DNA from: Bifidobacterium eulemuris | GTDB taxonomy: Bacteria > Actinomycetota > Actinomycetes > Actinomycetales > Bifidobacteriaceae | Length of the DNA stretch: 64,000 nt | Direction: 5' to 3' | NCBI RefSeq assembly: GCF_014898155.1 | Contig: NZ_CP062938.1 | Coordinates: 2,604,001-2,668,000, forward strand | In this document: one piece after another, positions 45,828-55,300 of the stretch | Layout: every line of letters starts with the position of its first letter | Position numbering within the stretch: the stretch's first letter is position 1 | Made by a program: the position numbers and the translations under genes | Notes under the pieces: model-generated | What the model was told of the DNA's origin: nothing | Seen by the model: the letters and a program-made list of their open reading frames with translations, nothing else | Database searches by the model: none

Positions 45828-48800
45828 CGTTTGTGAATTATCTGGAGGAACGCTTCCGTGCGTTCATCGCAGCGGCACACGATGGTCGGGTGCCTTACCA
45901 GTGGCAGATCCGCACGATGCGCATGATTGCAGAACATGGTCGTTGGCCTGACAGAATCGTAGCGCCTACGGCTTCGGGCAAAACCTGTGTGATCGACATT
46001 CATGTGTTTTTGAACGCGATGGCTGGATTGCAAGAGGACAAGCAGTCGCCAGAAGATATGCACAATGACGCGAACGAACCGTCATTGCAAAAACTGCCGA
46101 GAAGACTGGCGCTGACGGTAAATAGGCGCTCTCTGGTCGATGATCAATATGAAGAGGCGTTGGCGTTGCAACGGAGGATATTGGATTCCGACAAGGATGA
46201 TGCGCTATATGAGTTTCGATGCGGTTTGGAATCCCGCGCCGGTGCTGGTAAAGATGCTTTGCCGAAGATTGAAGATGACCAGCGTGCCTTGTCCACATTG
46301 ATTGCCGTTGAGCTGCGTGGAGGACTGGGATCCAACGCGCAGCGGCGTGAATGGCGGTATTATCCTCAGACTTGCGCTGTGATTTGCGCGACGCCGGATA
46401 TGTTTGGCAGCCGTTTGCTGTTTCGGGGATATGGCACTAGTCGTGCCATGCGGCCGATGGAGGCGGGCGAGCTGGCATACGATACTGTGCTCGTCGCTGA
46501 CGAAGCGCATCTCAGTCGGCAATTGCTGGAAACTGCGCGGCAAGTATCGCGAATTGAGTCGTTCTCCTCCGACGACACTGTGCGTTCATGCGTTTCGCCG
46601 CTGCAAGTGGTGGAGACGACCGCTACTCCGTCCTCCGCGGAGGATCACGCGGATGACATCATTAGCGTTGGTGTGGAGAGTGCGGACTTTACCGTGGACA
46701 CGGACCTTGCTCGGCGCCTTGGTGCTTCATATAGTGTCGATGATTCCGGAGTGCTTGAGCGGTGTTCGAAGCGTATAACTGTTGATTGTTCTGCGTTGAA
46801 AGAGCAAGAGAAAATCAACAACATCGTCGATTGTTGCGAGGAACTTATCGCCAATCATGCCGATCAGACGGCGGATGGTCTGCCCAATATCGTGGGCTGT
46901 GTGGTGAACACCGTTTCAACCGCGCAGAAAGTGAAGAAAGAACTGGAAAAGCGGTTGAAAGGGGATGAAAGCAAGGGAACAATACAGAGCTATGTCGGTC
47001 CTATGCGGCCGTATGACAAAGAACAAGTAGCGGCATCGTTCCATGACACGTTTGCTGAGAAAAGCTCAGCCCAAGCGCCCTGCTGCATCATCGGCACGCA
47101 AACGCTGGAAGTGGGTGTGGATGTCGACTTCGCGGATATGGTTACGGAACTTGCTCCCGCCAGTGCGTTGGCCCAACGTGCGGGACGTGTTAATCGCCGT
47201 GGATTACGCGAGTTGTCACATATCTACGTATATGGATTAAGCGATAAGGCGTCTTCGACTGACCGAGAGAAAAATGCTCGGCCCTACACTGTGGAAGAAC
47301 TGGATGAGTCCCGGAAGTGGATTGACAAGCTGCCAGTTCTGGAAGATGATCATGAATTCAGTGCCTGGGCAATACGTGAGGCCGAGGAACGAGGCAATCC
47401 CGTCCCTGTGAGCAAGCCCTCTCGATTGTTGTATCAGCGTCTGGAATCATGGGATGTCGAGAATCTGTCTCATACGGATGAGGATTTGTTCGCTGACTGT
47501 TCGATCGGCGAGCTTCAACAGACTCCCTCGGATATCAATCTCTGGCTTCGTGACAGTTTGGATCAGGATATTGCTCCGTCTGTGGGCATTGTTGTGCGTG
47601 ATCTTCCTTGGGATGATGCGGTTGCCGCGGAATTGATTGGACTGGCCGCTCCGATGGACAGTGAGATTTTCCCGGTCCGCAGTTGGGCGCAGTTGTCGAA
47701 CCGCACTAATTCGCTGAGATCATACTTGGAAGAGAACGAAGATGAATATCAGCCAATCCGAATGCAGAATGCGATTGGAGAGATTGAACTTCATCATCGT
47801 CGAATCTTCCGGTATCGCGCTTCGGCAAACGCCAGCGCACGCGTTGCTGTCTTTACCAATCAGCAGGAGTTCGATATATCACAGTCTGGCTGCGTGGAAC
47901 CTGGTGATGTGTTCATAGTGGATTCCTATGCACCCTTGTTTAGCGATGCTGAATATCCTGTTTTTGATCCGAAAGACAAGGGAGGCAGCCCAACCGAAGA
48001 CGTGCTAAATCGCTGCAATGGTGATTGGAATGGGATGGATAAAGCATCTCAATCAATCAAACAACAAGATCTGGTGGTCGTACGTGTTGACCGGACTGTG
48101 AGGAATTCGGCCAGCGAAGCCGCAGAGAATCTCCGCATGCAGCTGGATGATATTCAGCAGTACATGGAACAGGGGAGGGTTTCCTCTGAGAAACTTGATG
48201 AGAAGCAACGTGAAATTCCTTCTCTGATCCAAAGACTATTGAACGCCATTATGCAGTCGCAATCTCAAGCGGCCAATGAGTTGACCATGGCTGATTATCT
48301 TGTTGACGATGGCGAACATGAAACCGAGCATGTGGATACGGTGACATATGCCAAGCGCCATTCACTGTCGTGTCATGATGTGTATTGGTTTGCGTTGCGT
48401 AGCGATGCGGCGCTGACAGGTAACGAGCTGTCGCAGGAATCTTCTTCTGTACGGCAGAAGGATGTCGACTTGCACGGTGTCGACTTGCACGGTGTCGACT
48501 TGCATGGACCTGAAGGGCATCAGCGGTATGTGGCGAATCGTGCTCAGGCCATTGCCGAGCAGATTGGTTTGCGGGAGCTGGAAAGCTTGTTCTTCAGAGC
48601 CGGTTTATACCATGACGAAGGGAAGAAGGATAAGCGTTTTCAGAATCTTCTGCAACATGGAGAGCTGGAAAATTCTGGAGACGATAAGGTTCTCGCCAAA
48701 AGTGGCTTTTCATCATGGAAAGGCGAACGTCAATTCCGCGAGGCTAATCAGTTGCGTGGATGGCGGCACGAGCAGCGGTCCGTGGCGGAGTTTCTGACTG

Positions 48801-49132
48801 CCCGGGACAATGGCGAAATCGAATCTGTTGTGTGCGAAACTGAGTCAGCCGTTGAACTTGTCGAGCGTCTGATTGGTACGTCTCATGGACATGGACGTTC
48901 CTCCTTCAAACACGCGACGGACTTCTTGTTGCCTCAGCAGTACGGCGAACCTTCCGAGGAACAACAGGAACGGCGGGAACAACTGTTGAAACACTCCCGG
49001 GAATTGTTCGATCAGGGAGGATGGGAGTCCCTGATCGATCGGACCAATCATCGCTATGGCTTCTGGGGCATGGCTTACCTCGAATCATTGTTGCGTGCCG
49101 CCGATATTACGGTGTCGAAGGAAGGACGCTGA
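45815..49132 (+). CDS. cas3: Cas3 helicase-nuclease with C-terminal HD domain
   Basis: 1105-residue effector that unwinds and degrades target DNA after Cascade binding. The superfamily 2 helicase comes first (PTASGKT at 51-57, VADEAH with the DEAH box near 229, ETTATPS motif III, and QRAGRVNRRG near 450). The HD nuclease is C-terminal (YHDEGKKDK, His-Asp near 933, and WRHEQRSV near 984). This helicase-then-HD order is characteristic of type I-G/I-U. A 15-bp unit is repeated three times in frame at 48464-48508 (VDLHG x3) in the linker. The start overlaps csb2. Intact. Confidence 0.95.
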   Translation: MAEITFVNYLEERFRAFIAAAHDGRVPYQWQIRTMRMIAEHGRWPDRIVAPTASGKTCVIDIHVFLNAMAGLQEDKQSPEDMHNDANEPSLQKLPRRLALTVNRRSLVDDQYEEALALQRRILDSDKDDALYEFRCGLESRAGAGKDALPKIEDDQRALSTLIAVELRGGLGSNAQRREWRYYPQTCAVICATPDMFGSRLLFRGYGTSRAMRPMEAGELAYDTVLVADEAHLSRQLLETARQVSRIESFSSDDTVRSCVSPLQVVETTATPSSAEDHADDIISVGVESADFTVDTDLARRLGASYSVDDSGVLERCSKRITVDCSALKEQEKINNIVDCCEELIANHADQTADGLPNIVGCVVNTVSTAQKVKKELEKRLKGDESKGTIQSYVGPMRPYDKEQVAASFHDTFAEKSSAQAPCCIIGTQTLEVGVDVDFADMVTELAPASALAQRAGRVNRRGLRELSHIYVYGLSDKASSTDREKNARPYTVEELDESRKWIDKLPVLEDDHEFSAWAIREAEERGNPVPVSKPSRLLYQRLESWDVENLSHTDEDLFADCSIGELQQTPSDINLWLRDSLDQDIAPSVGIVVRDLPWDDAVAAELIGLAAPMDSEIFPVRSWAQLSNRTNSLRSYLEENEDEYQPIRMQNAIGEIELHHRRIFRYRASANASARVAVFTNQQEFDISQSGCVEPGDVFIVDSYAPLFSDAEYPVFDPKDKGGSPTEDVLNRCNGDWNGMDKASQSIKQQDLVVVRVDRTVRNSASEAAENLRMQLDDIQQYMEQGRVSSEKLDEKQREIPSLIQRLLNAIMQSQSQAANELTMADYLVDDGEHETEHVDTVTYAKRHSLSCHDVYWFALRSDAALTGNELSQESSSVRQKDVDLHGVDLHGVDLHGPEGHQRYVANRAQAIAEQIGLRELESLFFRAGLYHDEGKKDKRFQNLLQHGELENSGDDKVLAKSGFSSWKGERQFREANQLRGWRHEQRSVAEFLTARDNGEIESVVCETESAVELVERLIGTSHGHGRSSFKHATDFLLPQQYGEPSEEQQERREQLLKHSRELFDQGGWESLIDRTNHRYGFWGMAYLESLLRAADITVSKEGR
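48464..48508 (+). repeat. In-frame 15-bp tandem repeat in cas3
   Basis: Three copies of GTCGACTTGCACGGT (the third differs by two bases), encoding VDLHG three times from residue 884, between the helicase part and the HD domain. Copy number could vary by slippage without a frameshift. Confidence 0.95.
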
Positions 49133-49136
49133 GACC

Positions 49137-50183
49137 ATGAGTGAACTCGTATTGCCGGTGGATGTCCATGATGCTTTTGACCATCTGATGTTGGTTGGTC
49201 TTGCATCCATTCTTGAGGATTCATGGCATGAAACATGCTTGTTGCGTTGGCGGGACTTTCGCTCGGCGGAAATAAGTGCTGACCGGGCTTTTACGCCGGA
49301 TGATGTGGCGCAAGTCGTCAGCGATCATGCCAAACGATGGGCTCAATCTCCTTGGCTCCGCGCAAAAGGGAACTACACGGCGGACAACAAAGAATCCTCG
49401 ATTCATGCCACGCTTTCTCCGAGATTAAGCGGCTTGTCCGAATCAGGTGGCTGGTCCAAGCTCCAGAGGGATCGGCATGAGGTGATTGACGCACTGCAGA
49501 CGGTCGGCGACAGAAGATATGTAGGCGCTTTGGGCGAACCATCGTATTGGTCGGGAAGAGGAAGCAACAAACAGCTGCAATCTGATTCTGGCGCATCCCG
49601 ATGGGAAATGGTAACGCGAAACAAAGGACAGGAATTCGTTGGAGGACGTTTGCTGCCGTTATCGCATGTCGTGGCGGATTTTTCGGTAGACCGAATCCGT
49701 GACGGTTTGCTGGGCAATCTGACAAAAGACGAACTCAACTCCGATAAAAGCGATAGCCGTACGGCCACGGGGCTGCATCGTCCACAAGCGACCGATAACG
49801 CTCGCGCATGGTGCGCTTTGATGGGCGTCGCTGCTTTTCCTCATATGGTTACAACGTCCACTAAAAATCGTGATGCAACTGCTGGACTTATGCAGATGGC
49901 AGGGAAGCGGCGATTTGCTGTTCTTCCGGTTTGCGATAGCCCTTGGACGTTGTCGAAGTACAGGTCGGTTGTGCGTAGTGCCGCTATGGTGCGTGCAGGA
50001 ACCGAACTGGTGGATCGCGGTGTCTTGCTTAGCGGCCATACCGAAGAAGGGATTTCTATTTCGAACGGGTGGTTGAAAGAAAAAGGCGTTGTGGCATGTG
50101 TTGTGTTTAAGCAATATATGTCAGACAATGCCAGTGCTCCGGAACGCTGGCTGGAAAGAGGACAATTGTACTCCGTCTCATAG
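49137..50183 (+). CDS. csb3: Csb3 (Cas8u2-like, GSU0052 family)
   Basis: 348-residue protein in the position of Csb3, the Cas8-like subunit expected in the Geobacter-type I-G variant that lacks Csx17. The N-terminal LPVDVHDAFDHLMLVGLASILED and the FVGGRLLPLSHVVADFS segment fit the family by eye. The ATG at 49137 has GAAGGA nine bases upstream, five bases after the cas3 stop. Probably recognises the PAM and recruits Cas3. Assignment rests on position, length and general resemblance. Confidence 0.8.
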   Translation: MSELVLPVDVHDAFDHLMLVGLASILEDSWHETCLLRWRDFRSAEISADRAFTPDDVAQVVSDHAKRWAQSPWLRAKGNYTADNKESSIHATLSPRLSGLSESGGWSKLQRDRHEVIDALQTVGDRRYVGALGEPSYWSGRGSNKQLQSDSGASRWEMVTRNKGQEFVGGRLLPLSHVVADFSVDRIRDGLLGNLTKDELNSDKSDSRTATGLHRPQATDNARAWCALMGVAAFPHMVTTSTKNRDATAGLMQMAGKRRFAVLPVCDSPWTLSKYRSVVRSAAMVRAGTELVDRGVLLSGHTEEGISISNGWLKEKGVVACVVFKQYMSDNASAPERWLERGQLYSVS

Positions 50184-50221
50184 TGGATGCGGGTTATGCG
50201 CCAATCAACAAAGGAATGCCC

Positions 50222-51814
50222 ATGAATGATGAAGATCCCATCCCCATCAGTCTTGTTGCCAATTACATATTCTGTCCGCGTCGTGCGTGGTTGGAATCTG
50301 TCGGGGAATCTATTGATTCTGAGCAGATGGCGCATGGGTTTTATGATCATCGCAAGGTTGATAGAACTGGTGGCGCGTCGGATGCTGATGCTTTTCATGC
50401 GGTGAATGTCAGACATGAGGAATGGGGCATATCAGGCAAATTGGATGCGGCTCAGATGACTGACGATGGCGTGGTCATTCGCGAATACAAGGCGACGCCG
50501 GTGAAACGTGCCATGACTGTCACTGAAGCAATGCGCATACAGCTTGCATTGCAGGCATCTTGCCTGAATGATATGGGGTATCGGGTTGCAGGTACAGAAA
50601 TATTTTTCACCACGCATCATCGTCGAGTGGAAGTGGATTTGAACGAAGATGACTATGCCGCAGCGAAGCAAGCAGTTGACGAGACGCGAGCTCTGATTAA
50701 TTCGGATACCGCCCCTGATCCTTTGGAAGATGATCCTCGCTGTATGCGTTGCTCTCATGTGGGGATCTGCCTGCCGGAAGAACGAAAACTATGCGCGGTG
50801 ACCCGACGGATCGTGGTGTCTTCTCCGGATAATCAAGTTACCCATCTCACGACGCCTGGAGCGAAGGCTTTCAGTAGAGCGGGACGCATGGTGGTATTCA
50901 AGGAAGGTGAAGAGTTGGCCTCCGTTCCTCTGGATTCCATCCAAGGCTTGCAAATACACGGGAACACGGATCTTTCCAGTGGCTTAATTCGAGAGCTTAT
51001 GTGGCGTGACATTCCTATTATGTGGTGCAGTGGCAGTGGTCGTTTATATGGTTGGTCGGTGCCCTCATATGGCCCCAATGGTGCACAGCGAGTGGAACAG
51101 CATGTGGCATCCCATGAAGGTCGGCTCGGCCTTGCACGTGAATTTATCGCAGCTAAAATTCGTAATCAGACCGTGCTGCTGCGTAGATCCGACCGAGATA
51201 ATCCTGCATTAGAACAAATGCGACGCATTGAACGGCAGGTGGAGAATACGAATCGATGGCAAGACGTGTTGGGATTGGAAGGTGAAGCAGCCTCTCTGTA
51301 TTTCTCGCAGTTTGGATGCCTTATAAAGCCAGAGAAACGTGCCGATTGGGTTTGGACAGCGAGAATGCGTCGCCCAGCTCCGGACCCTCTTAATGCATTG
51401 CTTGACTACGCTTACACATTACTGCTTTCTGATTGCGTGAGGGCGATCGTCGCCTGTGGCTTAGACGCTCATGCCGGTTTTCTTCACAGTAGCAATCGTA
51501 ATAAACCCGCGTTGGCTCTGGATTTGATGGAAGAGTTTCGAGCGCCTATCGCGGATTCAGTGGTGCAGACCGTTGTGAATAATGGTGAAGTGCGTGCGTC
51601 GGGATTTGTTCATTCACTTGGCTCAACTCGCATGGATGATAATACGCGTAAGGCTCTCGTCAAAGCATATGAGCGACGTATGGAGACGGAACTGACCCAC
51701 CCGATGTTTGGATATAAGGCGTCATGGCGACGAATCGTAGAGATTCAAGCGCGGATGATTTTGGGATATCTTGATGGCTCGCAAGCACGGTATAAAGGCA
51801 TACGTATTCGGTAG
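50222..51814 (+). CDS. cas4-cas1: Cas4-Cas1 fusion adaptation protein
   Basis: 530 residues. The Cas4 nuclease half (about 1-195) has the four iron-sulphur cysteines C18, C174, C177 and C183 and a GKLDA...REYKA nuclease motif. The Cas1 integrase half (about 200-530) shows EGEAASLYF, GLDAHAGFLH and LALDLMEEFR, supplying the Glu, His and Asp/Glu metal ligands. The fusion is typical of type I-G; it selects PAM-bearing fragments and integrates them at the leader. The ATG at 50222 has AAAGGA seven bases upstream; a GTG at 50183 is possible. Confidence 0.95.
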   Translation: MNDEDPIPISLVANYIFCPRRAWLESVGESIDSEQMAHGFYDHRKVDRTGGASDADAFHAVNVRHEEWGISGKLDAAQMTDDGVVIREYKATPVKRAMTVTEAMRIQLALQASCLNDMGYRVAGTEIFFTTHHRRVEVDLNEDDYAAAKQAVDETRALINSDTAPDPLEDDPRCMRCSHVGICLPEERKLCAVTRRIVVSSPDNQVTHLTTPGAKAFSRAGRMVVFKEGEELASVPLDSIQGLQIHGNTDLSSGLIRELMWRDIPIMWCSGSGRLYGWSVPSYGPNGAQRVEQHVASHEGRLGLAREFIAAKIRNQTVLLRRSDRDNPALEQMRRIERQVENTNRWQDVLGLEGEAASLYFSQFGCLIKPEKRADWVWTARMRRPAPDPLNALLDYAYTLLLSDCVRAIVACGLDAHAGFLHSSNRNKPALALDLMEEFRAPIADSVVQTVVNNGEVRASGFVHSLGSTRMDDNTRKALVKAYERRMETELTHPMFGYKASWRRIVEIQARMILGYLDGSQARYKGIRIR

Positions 51815-51824
51815 GTGAATTGGC

Positions 51825-52121
51825 ATGACAAGTCTGAAGCAGAGCTATCTGGTGGCATATGACATCGCTGAGGATTATCGACGTAATCGTGTAGCTAAAA
51901 TACTGCAAACATGTGGCGAGCGACTGCAATACAGTGTTTTTCTGCTTGAGGTGAGACCCACAAAAATGCTCCGAGTTAGGCAGCAACTTGAATCAGAAAT
52001 GGATCAAAGATTGGATTCGATAATCGTGTGTCCTCTGGGCGCAAGCAGTCAGGCTAGTCAGGAAATGTTGTTCTTGGGAAGGCGAACGTACGAAGACATA
52101 GCCACTCCTACAGTGATTTAG
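51825..52121 (+). CDS. cas2: Cas2 adaptation protein
   Basis: 98-residue ferredoxin-fold protein that bridges two Cas1 dimers in the spacer integrase. The N-terminal beta strand YLVAYDIAED carries the conserved Asp, and ERLQYSVFLLE is the family second motif. It starts ten bases after cas4-cas1 and ends the operon; the leader and array follow after 224 bp. Confidence 0.95.
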   Translation: MTSLKQSYLVAYDIAEDYRRNRVAKILQTCGERLQYSVFLLEVRPTKMLRVRQQLESEMDQRLDSIIVCPLGASSQASQEMLFLGRRTYEDIATPTVI

Positions 52122-52345
52122 CGCCTAGTGTGCTTGAAAAATGACAACTGAAGAGTGTGAATTATCATCGAATATGTTTGCGAGATGTGAATCATCTAGT
52201 CATACGCCGTGAACTGCTCGCAGGTGTCTTTGTGCCCTTCGTGGGACGCTCGTGAGTAATAGGTGTTTCATTGCTGGCTTCTAGATATCCACCTCTCGCG
52301 GATCGACTTAGAACGTCGGTCTTTCCGGTCAGGTAGGATAAAGCG
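52122..52345 (+). promoter_or_regulatory. Leader of the type I-G array
   Basis: 224 bp between cas2 and the first repeat, AT-rich in its first third, with no ORF that has a ribosome site. Identical repeats at this end and decayed ones at the far end place new spacer insertion here. It should hold the pre-crRNA promoter. Confidence 0.75.
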
Positions 52346-55300
52346 ATTGCTGGAGTTTCTACTCCAGCACTTCATTGAGGAAGCTCAAGCACCTACAACG
52401 TGAACAACCCAAGCGAAATTGCTGGAGTTTCTACTCCAGCACTTCATTGAGGACTATAGCAGGCGGCACCGGTCGCCCACTGCTTCTCGAAATTGCTGGA
52501 GTTTCTACTCCAGCACTTCATTGAGGAGTGCAGGACGGTGAGTATTCGACGGACAAGCGCGATTGCTGGAGTTTCTACTCCAGCACTTCATTGAGGAGAC
52601 AATCAGCGCGCCGGATACGATCAGGCCTGTGGTGATTGCTGGAGTTTCTACTCCAGCACTTCATTGAGGAGTAACCTCAAAAACACCGAAGGACAACCGC
52701 AACGCCATTGCTGGAGTTTCTACTCCAGCACTTCATTGAGGAGAATTTGAGATTGTCGGCCCACGAGCGGATCTGACATTGCTGGAGTTTCTACTCCAGC
52801 ACTTCATTGAGGAGACAATCAACGCGCCGGATACGATCAGGCCTGTGGTGATTGCTGGAGTTTCTACTCCAGCACTTCATTGAGGACGTAGCAGCTGACG
52901 ACGGCGCGGTATCGGCCATGAGATTGCTGGAGTTTCTACTCCAGCACTTCATTGAGGATGTATGGCAACGAGGTGCGATCATGCCAAGACAACGATTGCT
53001 GGAGTTTCTACTCCAGCACTTCATTGAGGAAAGGAATATCATCAACAATACCGTGGCGACCTGTCATTGCTGGAGTTTCTACTCCAGCACTTCATTGAGG
53101 ATACGAAACACAGATTTACGCTTGGGTGCAAAACAAATTGCTGGAGTTTCTACTCCAGCACTTCATTGAGGATTTTATATCACCGTCGGTGACGATGAAG
53201 TCAGGTCATTGCTGGAGTTTCTACTCCAGCACTTCATTGAGGATTCCATGCGAGCGTCTCGTACCGGCGATTGAAATAAATTGCTGGAGTTTCTACTCCA
53301 GCACTTCATTGAGGAATCGACATGCTGACCGCCCGCCTGGAGGAGGGCAAATTGCTGGAGTTTCTACTCCAGCACTTCATTGAGGACGGGGTAGCGGATA
53401 CGACATCAGACAGGCCGTGGACGATTGCTGGAGTTTCTACTCCAGCACTTCATTGAGGAAGTGCGAATGGAGATGTCGGCACTTTTGAAGTACAGATTGC
53501 TGGAGTTTCTACTCCAGCACTTCATTGAGGAAATGGCAGTGGACAACGCGACGATCATCAACCGATAATTGCTGGAGTTTCTACTCCAGCACTTCATTGA
53601 GGAGTATACAGCACATTGATTAATGTTTTGCGAAATGCTATTGCTGGAGTTTCTACTCCAGCACTTCATTGAGGATGTTCGACAGGCCGAGCAATGCCAT
53701 GACCTCGCGCGGCACCGGAATTGCTGGAGTTTCTACTCCAGCACTTCATTGAGGAAACGATTACCCGGAATTGGAATCCCCGCGCAGGTGGATTGCTGGA
53801 GTTTCTACTCCAGCACTTCATTGAGGACTTTAGAGCGCCAGCGCTAATGCCGCCAGCCATGACAATTGCTGGAGTTTCTACTCCAGCACTTCATTGAGGA
53901 CGCATCGAACGGTAGGGGCGGTAAGATTTCACGGCGATTGCTGGAGTTTCTACTCCAGCACTTCATTGAGGAGATCCGCAGGCCGACTATCTGGGCGCGG
54001 ATAATTTCATTGCTGGAGTTTCTACTCCAGCACTTCATTGAGGAAAGGTGCATCTCGACGCCGCGCCAACCGACGAGACCAATTGCTGGAGTTTCTACTC
54101 CAGCACTTCATTGAGGAGAAAACTGCTCAAGCTGGGATGTCAACAGCATGTAATTGCTGGAGTTTCTACTCCAGCACTTCATTGAGGAAGTTCCTGCAAG
54201 TACTGGTTGGTGTTGGTGGAGAGATTGCTGGAGTTTCTACTCCAGCACTTCATTGAGGAGGACAATGATGGCACCGTGGGTACCGCGTACACGAAGATTG
54301 CTGGAGTTTCTACTCCAGCACTTCATTGAGGATGATTACGAGGCTTACGCGTGCTTCATGCATGCGATTGCTGGAGTTTCTACTCCAGCACTTCATTGAG
54401 GATGATAGCCGGTTTGATTGTTGTCCGCGTACTGGGCGATTGCTGGAGTTTCTACTCCAGCACTTCATTGAGGATGGAATCCCGCCACACAGGGGCTCGG
54501 CTTGCGTGTGGAATTGCTGGAGTTTCTACTCCAGCACTTCATTGAGGAGTCGAGGAAAAGCGGACCTTCCGTTAGGCAGTGGACCAATTGCTGGAGTTTC
54601 TACTCCAGCACTTCATTGAGGACGCTGTAGTTGAAAGCACCTTAAAAGATGAATTCATATTGCTGGAGTTTCTACTCCAGCACTTCATTGAGGATTGTTA
54701 GCCATTTAAGTCTCCTTATTTTCGGTCGCCGATTGCTGGAGTTTCTACTCCAGCACTTCATTGAGGAGCGAATCGTATTCCACACTGTCGAACGCTTCGG
54801 CGGATTGCTGGAGTTTCTACTCCAGCACTTCATTGAGGATAATCATGGGCAAGCCAGCGACGCAACGCGCGAGGGATTGCTGGAGTTTCTACTCCAGCAC
54901 TTCATTGAGGAGACAATCTGTGAGGACAAGTATGGGACGGAAACGAAATTGCTGGAGTTTCTACTCCAGCACTTCATTGAGGACGGTAATGCCGTCCACC
55001 GACATTCCACCCCTCAAACGGGGCATTGCTGGAGTTTCTACTCCAGCACTTCATTGAGGAAGCACCGACGGCATCCAGGCATGGTGCCTCGACAACGCCG
55101 ATTGCTGGAGTTTCTACTCCAGCACTTCATTGAGGATTGAATGGGTATGCCCGTGCAGGTGCCACATGTCATATTGCTGGAGTTTCTACTCCAGCACTTC
55201 ATTGAGGACTGAACGCGAAGGTCCAGGAGTTCGCGATGGGCAATATTGCTGGAGTTTCTACTCCAGCACTTCATTGAGGAGTAACCTGATGCCACCGGTC

